Source of the DNA: Udeniomyces pyricola
Lineage: Eukaryota > Basidiomycota > Tremellomycetes > Cystofilobasidiales > Mrakiaceae
Direction of reading: 5' to 3'
Length of the DNA stretch: 64,000 bases
Assembly (NCBI GenBank): GCA_039545295.1
Contig: BCIK01000002.1
Span: forward strand, 382,841-446,840
The translations under genes and the position numbers were made by a program. The notes beneath the pieces were generated by a model. It was not told the DNA's origin. It saw nothing but the letters and a program-made list of their open reading frames with translations, and did no database searches. Below are positions 22,201 through 34,130 of this stretch, in pieces (position 1 is the first letter of the stretch; each line of letters opens with the position of its first letter).

Positions 22201-25200
22201 GACGAACGAAAAGCTCCAAAGCTGCTACAACAAGCTCATTCAAGCCAACGGTGACAAGAAGCAGACGGAGAAGGAATCCAAAATGAAGGAAACCATCGCG
22301 ACGCTCAAGCGAATCTTCCCAGGTGAGGATCGTCACATTCAAAAATCACTTGAGACACGATCGCTCGTTCTTAAGCCAAGGAACAGGAGTAGATTCGCCT
22401 GTACCAGTTGACCACGATCATGCTCTGACGACTTGGTGGGATCTCATTTGGGTTTTTTTTATTCAGGCGTTCACGGACGAGTTGTCGATCTCTGCAAGCC
22501 CACCCAAACGAGGTTCCAGACCGCCGTCTCGATCGTTCTTGGGCGACACATTGATGCGATCGTTATCGATCACGAAAAGACGGCCATTGAGTGCATCAAC
22601 GTAATATCACTTTTCCTCAATCCATTCCACCCTGCTGCAAAGGGCTGTTTGCCCTATATCTCCCCTCTGCGATTACGATAGCTGATCTGCCTGCTGAATA
22701 CCCTCACCGGCTTCCCTCACACCTTGCAGTACCTTCGTACTCAACGACTCGGTCAAGCGACCTTTATCCCGCTTGATAGCATCCAGGCCAAACCAACCAA
22801 CGACAGGTACCGTTCGCTCGGTAAAGGTGCCCGACTCGCGATCGACGTCATTGAATTCAACGCACAATTCGAGGCAGCTATGCAGCATGCTTGCGGTAAT
22901 TCGCTTGTATGCGATTCAATGGAGATTGCTAGGCATCTCTGCTATGATCGAGGAAACGATGTCAAAGGTTCGTTTGGGTTCGCAGCGTTCCTTTCTCTCC
23001 GCTCCATTGTTTGTCCTTTTGGTAGAGCGCTGAGACTGATATTTGTGTATCTCCGATGATTTCAATGTTTGATGTTGTTGATGTGCTGCTTAGCCGTCAC
23101 GCTGGAAGGTACTGTTATCCACAAGTCGGGATCTATCACCGGTGGTCAGAGCTCTCAGGGAGCTGGACGCAAGTGGGACGAAAAGGAAGTGCAAGGTGCG
23201 TACATGACAAAACAAGCTGATTATCTGATCTATCAACTCCTCTTTCTCTCTTCCTCGGTTTGTCGTTCTACGTACTGACGCTCCTTCGTTTGGCTTGCGC
23301 GTCGATTTGTCACAAGTGTAGGCCTGCACAAGCAGCGAGACTCTCTTATGGCTCATCTCAAAGAGCTTCTCGCACAGAAACCCAAGGGCAAGACTGATGA
23401 GAACTACACGGGCGAGATCGAACGTCTCCAGGCGGAATTGGTGTCCGTTCGAGACGATCTGGTGAGGCTTCCTGGCTCTTTGTGGGCTGAGGAAATGTTG
23501 AGTCGAGTTTCGGGTGGTGATGTTTAAGTGTTCTAACGTCTCTTTTCCCTTCCTCTATGGGTGTGGACTATGACAGAGTGCGACAAACCTGCGACTGAGT
23601 GGTTTGAGAGAGGAGCTTAATCACGCTGAGCAAGAGGTCGAGAACATCTCGACCAGTCTCAACGAGGTAAAACATCAACTCTCCTTTCACCGGACATCCA
23701 CCAAATCTCTCGTCTCGACACTAACACGTCCCCTCTCTCTTTTGCCCCTGTACCCATCTCTCCCTGATCAGAAACGCACCACCCTCGAAGGCGTCAAAGC
23801 GCAAGTCGCCGACTTGGAATCTACCGTCAACGAAGCCGAGGACACCATCTTTGCCGAGTTTTGCGAGCAGATCGGGGTCGATAACATTCGAGAGTACGAA
23901 GAAGTCCAGCTGCGCGTCGCTCAGAGGGCTTCCGAGGCGCGAGTGTTGTATGACGCTCAGATTGCGAGGCTCAAGCACCAGTGCGTTTTTTACTTTTCTT
24001 CTTTTTTTTTCTTCTTCTTCCTACCTGACGTCAACGATCATTTCTGTTCTCTGCTTGCTCTGGATGACCCGGAATTTTTTTCGTGGCCTGTTTTTCGATT
24101 GTTTTTTTATTTGTCCTTGACGTTTTTCCAGAACGTCCTTTGAAGCCGAACAAGTCGAAAACACCAAGCGTCGTCTCCGAACCCTTCTGAGCTCGGCTCA
24201 AGACGAACGTACCTCACTCGAGCACCTCGAGGCTGAACGTATCGAACTTGAGACCAAGATTCAGGCCGCTCGAGACGAAGTTGAAGATCTTCGACGAACC
24301 CTCGAGGGAAGCCAGGCCGAGGCGGAGACACAGCGACAAGCCTTGGACGACGTCAAGAAGGCCGCGGCGAAATCGAGCAAGGTCCTGGATAGGGCACTCA
24401 AGGAGATTGCGGAGGCGGTACGTTGCCAATGATACTTTCTCGTCGGCCTCGAGCATCGAGTATCGGCTTGTTAATCGTAAACGGAGTGCATAACCTGATT
24501 AATCTGCCACATTGTTGCTGATGGTTCGTCCCTGTGTCTGCGTATGTTGGGTCTGCGTTCACTCTTTACAGCAAGACACAATCGAGCGACTCGGCATCGA
24601 ACGGGCCGCGATCTACCGACGATGCAAGTTCGAGGAGATTGAGATCCCTCTCGTTTCTGGGTCGCTTGATGACGTCCCCATGGAGGCTGTCGACGAGGTT
24701 CGTCTCCTTCTCTATCTTTCTTTTTATAGCTTTTCTATCAATGGTTCAGGTTTGGGTTTTTGACTTTTGGCTCACACTTTTTTTTCTTTGTCTCTTTTTC
24801 TTTTGGTGTGTCGATTTGATGTCGATAGGATGGCATGCCGCCCGCTATGGATATCGACGAAGAGGACGAAGGCACTCAACGCCCGCTGCAAGCTCGAGAT
24901 TATGGGATCGAGGTCGATTTCGACGACCTCTCAGAAGAGGAGAGAGACGTAAGGCCCTCTTCTCTCTCTCCTCTTTGCTCTTGCTGCTTGACCTATATAT
25001 CAGATCGAGGAAGCAATCTGACATATTCTCGTCCCCCCTTTTTTTCTTCTTGTTTGTCTCTCGCTTGTCGCTGCCAGGATGGATCGGATGAGTATGGTGC
25101 CGAACTCGAAGAGACCATCGTCAAACTCGTCGCTGATATCACCCGCATGGCACCCAACATGAAGGCCGCCGAGAAGTTAGCCCTCCATCCCTCCTCTTTA

Positions 25201-26611
25201 TCTCTGGCAATTCAGTGGTGCAGAATGACTGATCGTGTTTGTTTATCTGCAGAATGGGCGGCGTCCAGGCCAAGTTGACCGAGACGGAGAGGGAGGCCGA
25301 GAAAGCCCGAAAGGAATCGACGGCTGCTCGCGAGGCCTTCAACAGTATCAAAAAAGAACGGTTCGTTTCAATTAAGGAGGATCAATTCTCCCCCTCTCCC
25401 ATTCCATTCTGCGATCCATCCTCAATTTTTTATTTTTTATTTACCTTGATCGCCACTATCTGGTCGCTTGTCGCTCACTGATGCTGGTTCTATCGTATGG
25501 GTATGTGTGGCTTGGAATGTTTAGAACCGAGCGATTCAACAAGGCATACCAGCACATTGCGGATCGAATCGATCAAGTCTACAAGGATCTCACCAAAGGA
25601 AACACGGCTCCTCTTGGAGGGGTTGCGTACCTTTCGCTTGAGGACAGCGAGGTGAGTAGACGGTGACCAGAGTTAGGGAAGGGCTTGCGCATGCCTTGCA
25701 TCATGATTGACGATGTTTCCGGGGCTTGTATGGTATTCTTTGCTATAGGAACCTTACCTAGCGGGTGTCAAGTACCACGCTATGCCACCAATGAAGCGTT
25801 TCCGAGATATGGATCAGCTCTCGGGCGGAGAACAGACCGTCGCGGCTTTGGCTTTGCTCTTTGCAATCCACAGGTGAGATATGAGCGGATCTCTGCGACG
25901 CATGTAGCTGCTGCAGAATTGGATCGAGAAGCTCATCCTTGTGTTTCCCCTTTTTCTCGCTCTCTTCTTCACAAAGTTTCCAACCCGCTCCGTTCTTCGT
26001 CCTGGACGAGGTCGATGCGGCTCTTGACAATAGTTCGTTGCACTCAAAATTCCATCAATCGTTTGTGCCAAAAAAACCTAAAGCTCATCTTCACTTTTCA
26101 CGATTTATTTCCACCTCGTCCTGCTTTCAGCTAACGTCGCACGAGTCGCTCGATACCTCCGAGAGCACTCGTCTCAGCAATTCCAATTTATCGTCATCAG
26201 TCTCAAAGAGTACGTTCCAAACGAATCAAGCGCTTTTTCCTATTCAATCCACTTTCCCCGTTTCTTGTTCTTTTCTCGAATCCGGCCTTTGAGTGCGTGC
26301 GCAGCTGATGCACCTCTTTGACCAACCCCCCCCCCCCCCCCCGCGGCGATTGTATTCTTTTTGCAACTACAGTACGCTCTACGAGAAATCCAACTCGCTC
26401 GTCGGAGTTTACCGAGACCAAGACGTCAACTCTTCCAAGAGTCTAACACTTGACCTGCTTAAAGTGCGTTGATAATTACCGACCTGTCTGCTTTTTTTTT
26501 TTTTTTCATGTGATGTCATAAAACTGACTTGGCACCAAACTGTTTTTCTGCTTCTTCTCCTCTTTGCGTTTCCTTCATTGATTGATCAATCTGACCCAGT
26601 ACGGCGCCTAA
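19297..26611 (+). CDS. SMC1: Cohesin subunit SMC1
   Basis: Chromosome-structure ATPase of the cohesin ring, acting in the nucleus in sister-chromatid cohesion. Exon 1 (19297-19328) joins exon 2 (19436-19759) to restore [17 protein letters not shown]; exon 3 is 19911-20034. About twenty short exons follow. Key parts in order: Walker [10 protein letters not shown] in exon 2, with [15 protein letters not shown] after it; a coiled coil from about 20460; a hinge starting [20 protein letters not shown] at about 22470 and ending near [13 protein letters not shown] (23110-23160). The second coiled coil precedes the signature [16 protein letters not shown] (about 25817) and Walker [14 protein letters not shown] (about 25998). 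The last micro-exon (26600-26611) supplies Tyr-Gly-Ala and the stop. An acidic insertion in the return coil (EEDEG, SEEERD) is encoded by separate small exons. Short exons in the coiled coils were not all phased. Identity is certain. Confidence 0.95.
26326..26342 (+). repeat. Poly-C run (17 bases) in an SMC1 intron
   Basis: Seventeen cytosines close to the 3' end of a late SMC1 intron, upstream of the exon that begins the [16 protein letters not shown] segment. Same arrangement as in the N-acetyltransferase gene. Confidence 0.9.
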
Positions 26612-28388
26612 GACCCATAATCTCCGTTTACTCTTTTCAGTCTCATCCAATCACATGTTGTATACCTCCTCCTTCCTTCCATTCTTCATCTGGTTTCCCA
26701 TCTTCACCTCTCCTCCTTCCTCGGTTACCCATCGTGTCGGTTGCTCAAGCTCTTTCTCTCTTTCCACAATCTTCTTTGCTCCCTTCTTCTTCTTTTTTTC
26801 TCTCTCTCTCTCTCTTCCCTTTCGTACCCTTCCGTTTCGTGCCTGTCTTCCTTCGTTTCAACCCTTCTGCTCCGTTCGCAAACTTCCTTTCTCTTATTAG
26901 CTTACTATTTCCCCCCTTTTTTTTTCTCGCGAGCGCCAATGACGTCGATCGTGTCTCATCATTCATATCCAATTCCGTTCTTCGTTCCAAAGCAAATCGG
27001 GCCTGTAGGCCTTTATACGTCTCGTCTCGTTCAATCTAGATCATATCATCACCCTCATGACCATCCATCACAAGCTGTCCATGAGCTTCAACTAATTCAG
27101 TCAACGTCGGTCTATATATATATAGGTATACGGAATCGATCCGTCCGTTCGCTCTCAAATCATGATGATCGATCTCCGTCCGTGTCCGTTCCCCCCTTTC
27201 TCGAATCTCAAAACCATATTCACTTTGAAGAAGGTCAAGGTCACACGAACCCCCCCTCCCCCCCTCTTCTTCTTCCACCTCATCGACCCCTTTCCGAAAT
27301 CACTACCCTACAGGCAAAATATAGCCAGGCGCACAACGTTTATCCAAAGAAGAAAAAGAAGAAAAATAAAAATAAAAATCACAATCTGTTCACGTATATA
27401 GGTTGAGATCGATGAAAAAAAAAAACGCACGCTCATGATCGGTCCAAGCTTCGGGTTTTTTTTTTCTTTTCTTTTCTTTTCCTTCTTATAGGGAGATCAT
27501 GCATGTCGTATATAAAGGGTTACGTTTCGTGGGTCGTTTCGTCTGCAAGGACTGATCGACTGATCGGTGAGAATGAGACGAGCCAAAATGAAAAAAAAGG
27601 TGAGAAATTAGAAAGGGGGATGGGGGGGTTGGGGTTGAGGAAGTGAAAAGGGGGAGGGAGAAAGATGAAAGGAGAAAGAGGCAAAGTAGAAAGAAGAAGA
27701 AGCAGAAATCTTTCTTATAGAGACGAAAAACAAAAAACAAAAATCCCAAAGGAAACAAATGACGAACCAAAAAAAAAAAAAAAGCAAGCAANCAAGCAAG
27801 CAAGCACCGGATTGGAACAGAGAAAGTTCCATAGCGACATATCACATGAATAGAAAAGCACCAAAGTCGACGGGACGTGATGGAGAATGGATTAAGGATG
27901 GATAGAGGATAATTTGGACGTCAGAAGATCTCGTAAAGTGAGGAAAATTGAAGAGGAGGAACGTACGAAGGGCCAGGGTGGGAAGGGGGGGGGGGGGGGG
28001 GAGGGGTCGTAAATGGAGAAAGACGGGAGCGTGAGCTAGGTGGAGTGAAAGTGGGTATTGTATTCTACTCGATCGAACTACAACACGGACGAGTAGTTGG
28101 TAGGAACCAGCGATAAAAGAAAAGAAAGAAAGTGGAAGGAAGAAGGAGCGAAGAATAGCGAGGGGAGGAGAAGGGATTGATAGGGGTCTGATTATGTGAA
28201 TCGGCTTCGTTATGATGATACGTAAAGACGTGGACTGGAAACATTATGATTCGAAGAAGGAAAGAAACAAAAAAGATATAGAGGGAGAATAGAAAGACGG
28301 AACCATCATTGGAGAAGACAGAAAAAAAAAAAAGCGGTAACGAAAGAAGAAAATCCCGTTTTTTTTTTGTTTTTTTTTTTGGTTTGAA
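26612..28388. other. Convergent intergenic region, SMC1 / disordered protein
   Basis: About 1.8 kb between two converging genes. The SMC1 side (26640-26940) is C/T-rich, and the right side (27600-28380) is A/G-rich. Each gene therefore has a pyrimidine-rich 3' flank on its own sense strand. It holds a TA repeat at about 27113-27124, an ambiguous base at 27792, and a 17-base G run at 27985-28001. Several long frames cross it, but they are low-complexity and unsupported. Confidence 0.55.
27985..28001. repeat. Poly-G run (17 bases)
   Basis: Uninterrupted G tract, which is poly-C on the sense strand of the leftward gene whose stop is at 28389. It lies about 390 bases beyond that stop. Confidence 0.9.
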
Positions 28389-31300
28389 TTACCATCGAGC
28401 CCTCGGCTCGCGCCAATCATGGACTGGACTCGGGAACGCTTCGACCAAGTCCCCTTCCAATTCGGGACTGCTCATCATCATCATCGAGTCACCCCCCAAC
28501 GAGAAATCTCCAAGCTCGCCGGCGATAGAACCACGAGGATGGCGATACGAGGTGGAGGAGAACCGATGGGGAGGACCAAGGGGTTCGAGGTAGGAGTGGG
28601 GGTGAGAAGTGGTAGTGCTCGGAACGCTTTTGATGGGGGTAGTGGTTGGTGAGGGACGGTGGGAAGGAACTCGTTTGAGCTTAGGAGATGGCAAGGACGT
28701 GAGGTCGGGTGCCGAAGAAGGAGCAGACGTCGTGACCAAATGGTAGTCTGAAATGAGAACGGTCAAGCCAAGCAAGGAGGAGATGGGGAGCCAAGCGAAG
28801 TTAGCCATGAATTGCCCTCTATCCTGGAAGTCAAATCGAGTGCAAGTCTGGAGCAGATGAGATAGCAAAGAAAAAAGAAGCCGTTCAATGACCAACGAAC
28901 CTGCAAACACATCCGCTGCAAACGAACTATCCGCCCAAGATGAACCTCCCCCGGAAATGACGTTTCCTCCTTCTTCGTCCCTTTCTCGCTCATTTTCCTG
29001 GTTCATCTCCTCCTCTCCTCCCTGTGATAACCCTTCGTCGACACTCCATCTCATCTGACCCATGATGATCCTTCTTGCTTCCTCTTCACGTCGGCGTGAC
29101 ATGTCTTCTTCTCCCTCGTCGCCAACTCCGTGGCTAACAAAGTCCTCCTCTCCTACGGAAGACGGCGCCCTCCCAGCATAACCGCTCCCACATGCGCTCA
29201 AGCTCGACTGCCCTCCTCCACTCTGTCCTTTCTCCAACGGAATCGATTCCATCATCGTGGTCTCTGGTCGAGAAGGAGGCATCACCAACGACAGGTCACT
29301 AGAATACCTACTATCAAAACTCGATTGGATTCTGGCGGCAGAAGGGAGACCAAAAATGGAAGACGAAGCCGTTCGAGAACCATCACCGCCGCTGATGGCG
29401 GCAGTAGGGGGCGGATAGGGAAGAGCGGGGGTAGAAGAAGCCTGATGGTACGTGGAGGAAGTAGGGGATGCGAGGGCGATATTCGTGCCGTCTGAGGAGC
29501 GACGGTGAGAGGTTGAAGTGTGCTCGGGGTCGGAGAGGGAAATGACCGAAGGGCGATAGAAAAGGTTCTGAGCAAGGGGAGAGGGGAAAGAAAAGGAGCG
29601 AGACCAACGGGATGAGACAACTAAACGAAGACACATCCCTCAGCAACCGAATCAATCTGTTTCTAGAAACTCACTTTGTAATCCTCTGCTTCATACGCAA
29701 AGAACGGTCTTCCAACCTGTCCTGAATCCGATGGAGTCGAAGCTCTCGATGACGACTGCATCAACCCCACGACGCCCTGCACGCCAGTTCCCCTCTGATG
29801 AAGATCCAGCTCATCATCTTCATCGTCTTCATTGCCTTCGCCTGCGACTTCGACATCAATTTCGCCGTGGCCCAGCGAGCTCATGCGCGGAGAGGGGGGT
29901 GGAAAAGCCCAAGTAGCGTCCAGCCCAGGCTTTGAAGCTGAGCGGTGGTGCTGTTGATGGTATTGTTGCTGATGATGATAAGCAGGGTTTGGAGAAGGGT
30001 AAGATGATGGAGGAGAAGCCGCCGGTTTGTGTCGAACAGACTTACGAGCCAAACGTGGATTGGAGGTAGGCCAGGAAGGTTCCTGAGGTGTCATTGTGGT
30101 CGTGGCTGAAACGGTCGTTGTCTTCGTCGTTGATGAGCTTGGCAAGGGTGCCGAAAGAGGGGCTGAAGACAAACTTGGTGAGGCGAGTTTCGGGTTGGCG
30201 AACCCCAACGGTTCAACCATCCCTGGTTCCGCCATCGTAGGAGGAACAGGAGCGAAAAAGGGGAAGGGTTCGAGAGGTGGAGCTAGGTTCCGTGGAGGTG
30301 GTTCGGAGCGCGTAGCGACGTGCGTCTGATATTCTGCCCTCCTGTCGCGTCTCGGATCGCTCGATTGAACAGACGATGGTCGCGGGGGCTTGGAAGCAAG
30401 TCCAACAGCGGCTGAAAGTGATGAAGGGAATCTGCGGTGGTAGGCCTGAAGGGACGTAAGCGAGTGGGATTCAGGAACGATGGAGAGCTGGCGATGATGA
30501 GAATAAGGTTGTTGAGAGGAAGGAAGTTCGTCGGATCGACGAGGTGGGGAGGGTGAGATGGCGAGACCGACGGTGTCTTCTGAGAGAGTACTGGACGTAA
30601 TTGTTGGTTGATCAGTAGCTGCCGTGGTAGGCGGTGCGGAGGCTGGCATGTTTGCCATGTCGGTGGTGATAGTGGCGATGGGATGGCGATCTGGCCGGGG
30701 GACGGATCGACCGAGAAAGACAGTTTCCTTTGGAGAATGAGGAAGTCGACCAGACGACCGAGGTTCCAGCCGGCTCTGCGGACCAGACAGGTGAGTATCT
30801 GCTACAACCCGAAGATTGCGCTGGTCTCTTTCTAATCCTTGCGCTGTCGTCGCCCTCAGATCACCATGGCTTGCCATCTTCTTCCGAAGTCCCCTCATGT
30901 CTTGCTTCTGAGCGACGGCATTGGACCAGAGCGGAGTTGAGACCCTACCATCTCTCCCACCTTCCTCATCACTCTGAGCCTCCTCTCGTCGCTCCCTTTC
31001 CTTGCCCTTCTTCCGATGATTCGCCATGCCTTCCGCTGACGAGGCTCTCATTCCAAGCACCGGTCTCAGAAAACCAAAAGACCGCTGGATTTGGATGGAT
31101 GAATGTAGCGAAGGCTCCACCTCGTTGGCTGTCCCACCTTCCATCAACCGGCGATCTTGTCTCCGTTCGTGCTCATCCATCTCCTCCCCGACAGATCGGC
31201 TGAGACTAGCTTGCCGGCCGAGTTCCTTGTGACGACGTAAGCTATAGCGACGAGCCGTATGACCTGTCGTACCCGATCCGCTACCTGGCACCAAGGAAGA

Positions 31301-33083
31301 CAAGCTTTTGGAAAGCGAACCTCCTTTCCTCGCAGCGGTGGCCCACCGAGCTCGCTCTTCGTCCCGCTCTGACCCCTCTCGCATGACCCGGATATCGGAC
31401 GCCTCATCTGAAAGATCGACAATGCCTGGAATATCGGCCGTGTGGGTAGGTTGATGCTGCTGCTGTTGCTGTCGAAGCCGAGAGACAGCATTGTCGACCT
31501 GTTGCTGCTGCTGATTCTGACTGTGAGAAGGGCCCGCCCGGTTTTGAGCATGGCTAAACGACGGATATTCTATCCGAGGCTCTGGAGAAGGTGGACTCGA
31601 AGGAGGAGTGATGAGGAACGGTCTAAGTTTCGGTTTGGGCAGGCCAAACATCTCGCACGAACCTCCGGCTTCGTAGGAGACTGGTGGTTGTTGGCGTGGC
31701 AGTGGAGTTTGGTAGAGAGGGGTAGCTTGACGAAGGTTCGGGGTAGATGTCGATGAGCCAAGTCTATGCGGGTGCGGAAGCATCAGACCCCCGGCATTAT
31801 GATTCGACGGTTGCCTGTTGAGGGTCAGATTCGCAAAAGAGCCAGGATCAGGACGTGAACCCGAAGCTGAAGGTGCAGATGTCGGTCCTGGATACAAAAA
31901 GCAAAAATAAATACATAAATAAAATCCATGAACGATCAACGACGATGTCAAGGTCTACCTCCGTCCCTCTCTTCCGCTCACTCGCTGCAAGAGAAACAAA
32001 CAACAATACCCTTCCCCATATCCTCTCTCCTTGCCGTCCCGAGCATACGACGGTACTCACCATTCGGGATAGGAGCTCTTCTGCCAGGTGTGAATGCTTG
32101 TTCCTCAATCCTGATATCTGGTGGCAACGGCTCCGAGATCACCTCGACCGGGCCGTCCCATAGTACTCTTGGGGGCGGTGGGTTGGGGTGATCATGGTGG
32201 TGACCAAACGAGGACGCGTTCGAAATGACGCGAGAATGCGAGGGTCCGTCTCTCGTCGAGAACGCAGCTTTGAGAGGGGAAGGAGAAGAGATGGAGTTGA
32301 TGAGGGGTCGGTCGGTTCCTGAAGAGCGAGGGGTAGGTGGTTGGTGTGACCCGGTAACCGTGGTTGGATGACGACCGAGGGACGAGGCCAGAGAGAGGAA
32401 TGAAAGGCTCGGTTTCTTCTTTGGAACGCGTCGTTCGCCGTCAGCGGTTGGCTTGGTTCGAGGACTCTCAAAGTTGACGTGGGAAGGAGCAAGGGTATGA
32501 CCGACGGGACTTTGACCGATACCTGCCATGATAGGGGCGGTCATGGGTGTGCGAAGCGGTACCGAGCTGTGGGGAGGAAGTTGAGCTGCATCAGAGGAAG
32601 GGGAGCCGTTGAGTTCCGACCCTGCACGCCGACGAACTTGTGAGGCGGTAGGGTGAGAGTTGGGATAGGCAGATGAGGAAGAAGAGGCAGTGGGATAAGT
32701 GGGACTGCAATGGGAAGGTTCATAGCTCGGGTAGACGAGCAGGGACGGCGTCGGGAGAGGCGGAGTCGATTGAGGCCCGTGATAACTGGATATTGCACGC
32801 AAGGCAGGGAAGGATTCACAATGGGATGGTCAGGCCAAAAGATCTAGCCACACATTGGTTTGACAGAGGGCGACGAGGAAGGATGAGACAGATTTCAAAG
32901 CTATGGAAGGCCGAGCTGGGTTGGAAAGGAATCATATCTAGGTGATGACGACACCTACGGCACGAATCCTGAATCATCATCAACATCATCGCCTGCCTTT
33001 GGCTCGGGAGGGTCCGAGTGGGAGTGATGATGCTGCCTATGGGGGAACCACTTGCCCAGCGAGGTGGAAGAAGAAGGTCCCAT
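28389..33083 (-). CDS. Large disordered Ser/Pro-rich protein, unknown function
   Basis: No family recognised. The ATG at 33083 starts a His/Asp-containing exon (MGPSSSTSLGKWFPHRQ). Its GTAGGT donor joins the exon at about 32783 so that Val-Pro-Tyr-His-Gly-Pro is read through. Later junctions are in phase: Asn-Gly|Pro-Thr near 32063/31889, Tyr-Lys|Asn-Leu near 29676/29577, and Phe-Ala|Asp-Tyr near 28902/28750. The total is about 1,350 residues. It is rich in Ser, Pro, Gln and His, with poly-Gln and poly-Ser runs, a few basic/acidic helical patches (RRYSLRRHKELGRQASLSR) and an acidic EGNEDDEDDELDL stretch. A hydrophobic stretch seen when the last intron is read through is removed by splicing. 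Such proteins are often scaffold or regulatory factors; nothing here proves that. Confidence 0.72.
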
Positions 33084-34130
33084 GAGGGAGGGGAAGGGAT
33101 AGGGGGAGGGCGGAGGTGAGGGAGGGGAGAAGAGGAAGGGAGCCGGGCGGCAAGACAAAGAAACAGAGAGAAAGAGGGGGAAGCGGGAAGACGATAGATA
33201 GATAACTCTCGAGATCCAACAAAGAAAGTCAGTCGAAAGGGGCCGACCGTCGACCGACTTGATCCAGATCCAGATCCAGATCCAGATCCAAATCCCAGAC
33301 TCGAACGTTCGAGCTCCAACTTTTTAAACTCGGTACAAGTAAACTTTACGTACCCATGATCACCGCGTCATATGACTAACTTCTCCTACGTAGACGTGCA
33401 CACGTACATACCTGGTGTCATATATGCACATATCATATCTCATGGACATATACATATCATATGCCATGGACATACACATACATGGCAGTCACGCAACCCA
33501 ATTTAAACGGCATGCTTCGTTAAACCAATATATACTGAGTGATTATACACCCATCAGTACTGGCTCATGCAGCGAGGTAGCCGCCCACCAGGTAGGCATC
33601 TGAGTCGAGTCATTGTCCCCAGTCGGGACTGACAACGGTATCTCTGGATCCCTGGGTCGGATCGGAGCTACAGATGGTCCTTCAAATCGTCACGGGCGAT
33701 GATGGCAGATGGATGAGTACTTAATATCGAGTGCCCGTCGAGTGCGCAAGACAGCTGGACGTTGAACGTCTGATTTCGAGACTGATTAGATATATAGCCA
33801 TGGTCATCAAATGGCAACACACAAATCACTACTACTCATACATATCCATCGGCCAATCCGTCACCTGTATATACATATCCGACACACTAAGTAGGAAACG
33901 TCTCATCCAACAAACCAAACCGATCGACCAAAGAGCATGAAAGAAAAACAAAACGAGAGGATAGATCATCTGATGACGAATGTGATCTGATCAAACGCGG
34001 TCCGATTCGTGTAAGTTTGATATATAAAAGGCAGAAGTCGATCATGAAAGGCACCTCCACAGATCGACTCGATGCGATCCAAAAGAAGAGGAACAAAAGG
34101 AAACAAAACAACAAACTCAAATTACCGTGT
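33084..34130. other. Intergenic upstream of the first disordered-protein gene
   Basis: Promoter side of the gene starting at 33083 and 3' flank of the gene ending at 34131. It contains a (GATCCA)5 tandem repeat and, at about 33427-33478, two imperfect 26-base ATATCATATNNCATGGACATA-like units. No exon supported. Confidence 0.55.
33261..33290. repeat. (GATCCA)5 tandem repeat
   Basis: Five exact copies of a 6-base unit about 180 bases upstream of the ATG at 33083, so probably in the 5' untranslated region or promoter. Confidence 0.9.

Noticed and set aside
26578..27406. Overlapping Ser/Phe-rich ORFs after SMC1
   Set aside because: They lie in the pyrimidine-rich 3' flank; the SMC1 stop at 26609-26611 is well defined and the frames are low-complexity.
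28757..28885. Apparent transmembrane stretch near the C-terminus of the first disordered protein
   Set aside because: The sequence lies in an intron: a GTTCGT donor near 28902 and a TTTCAG acceptor near 28751 join in phase and remove it.
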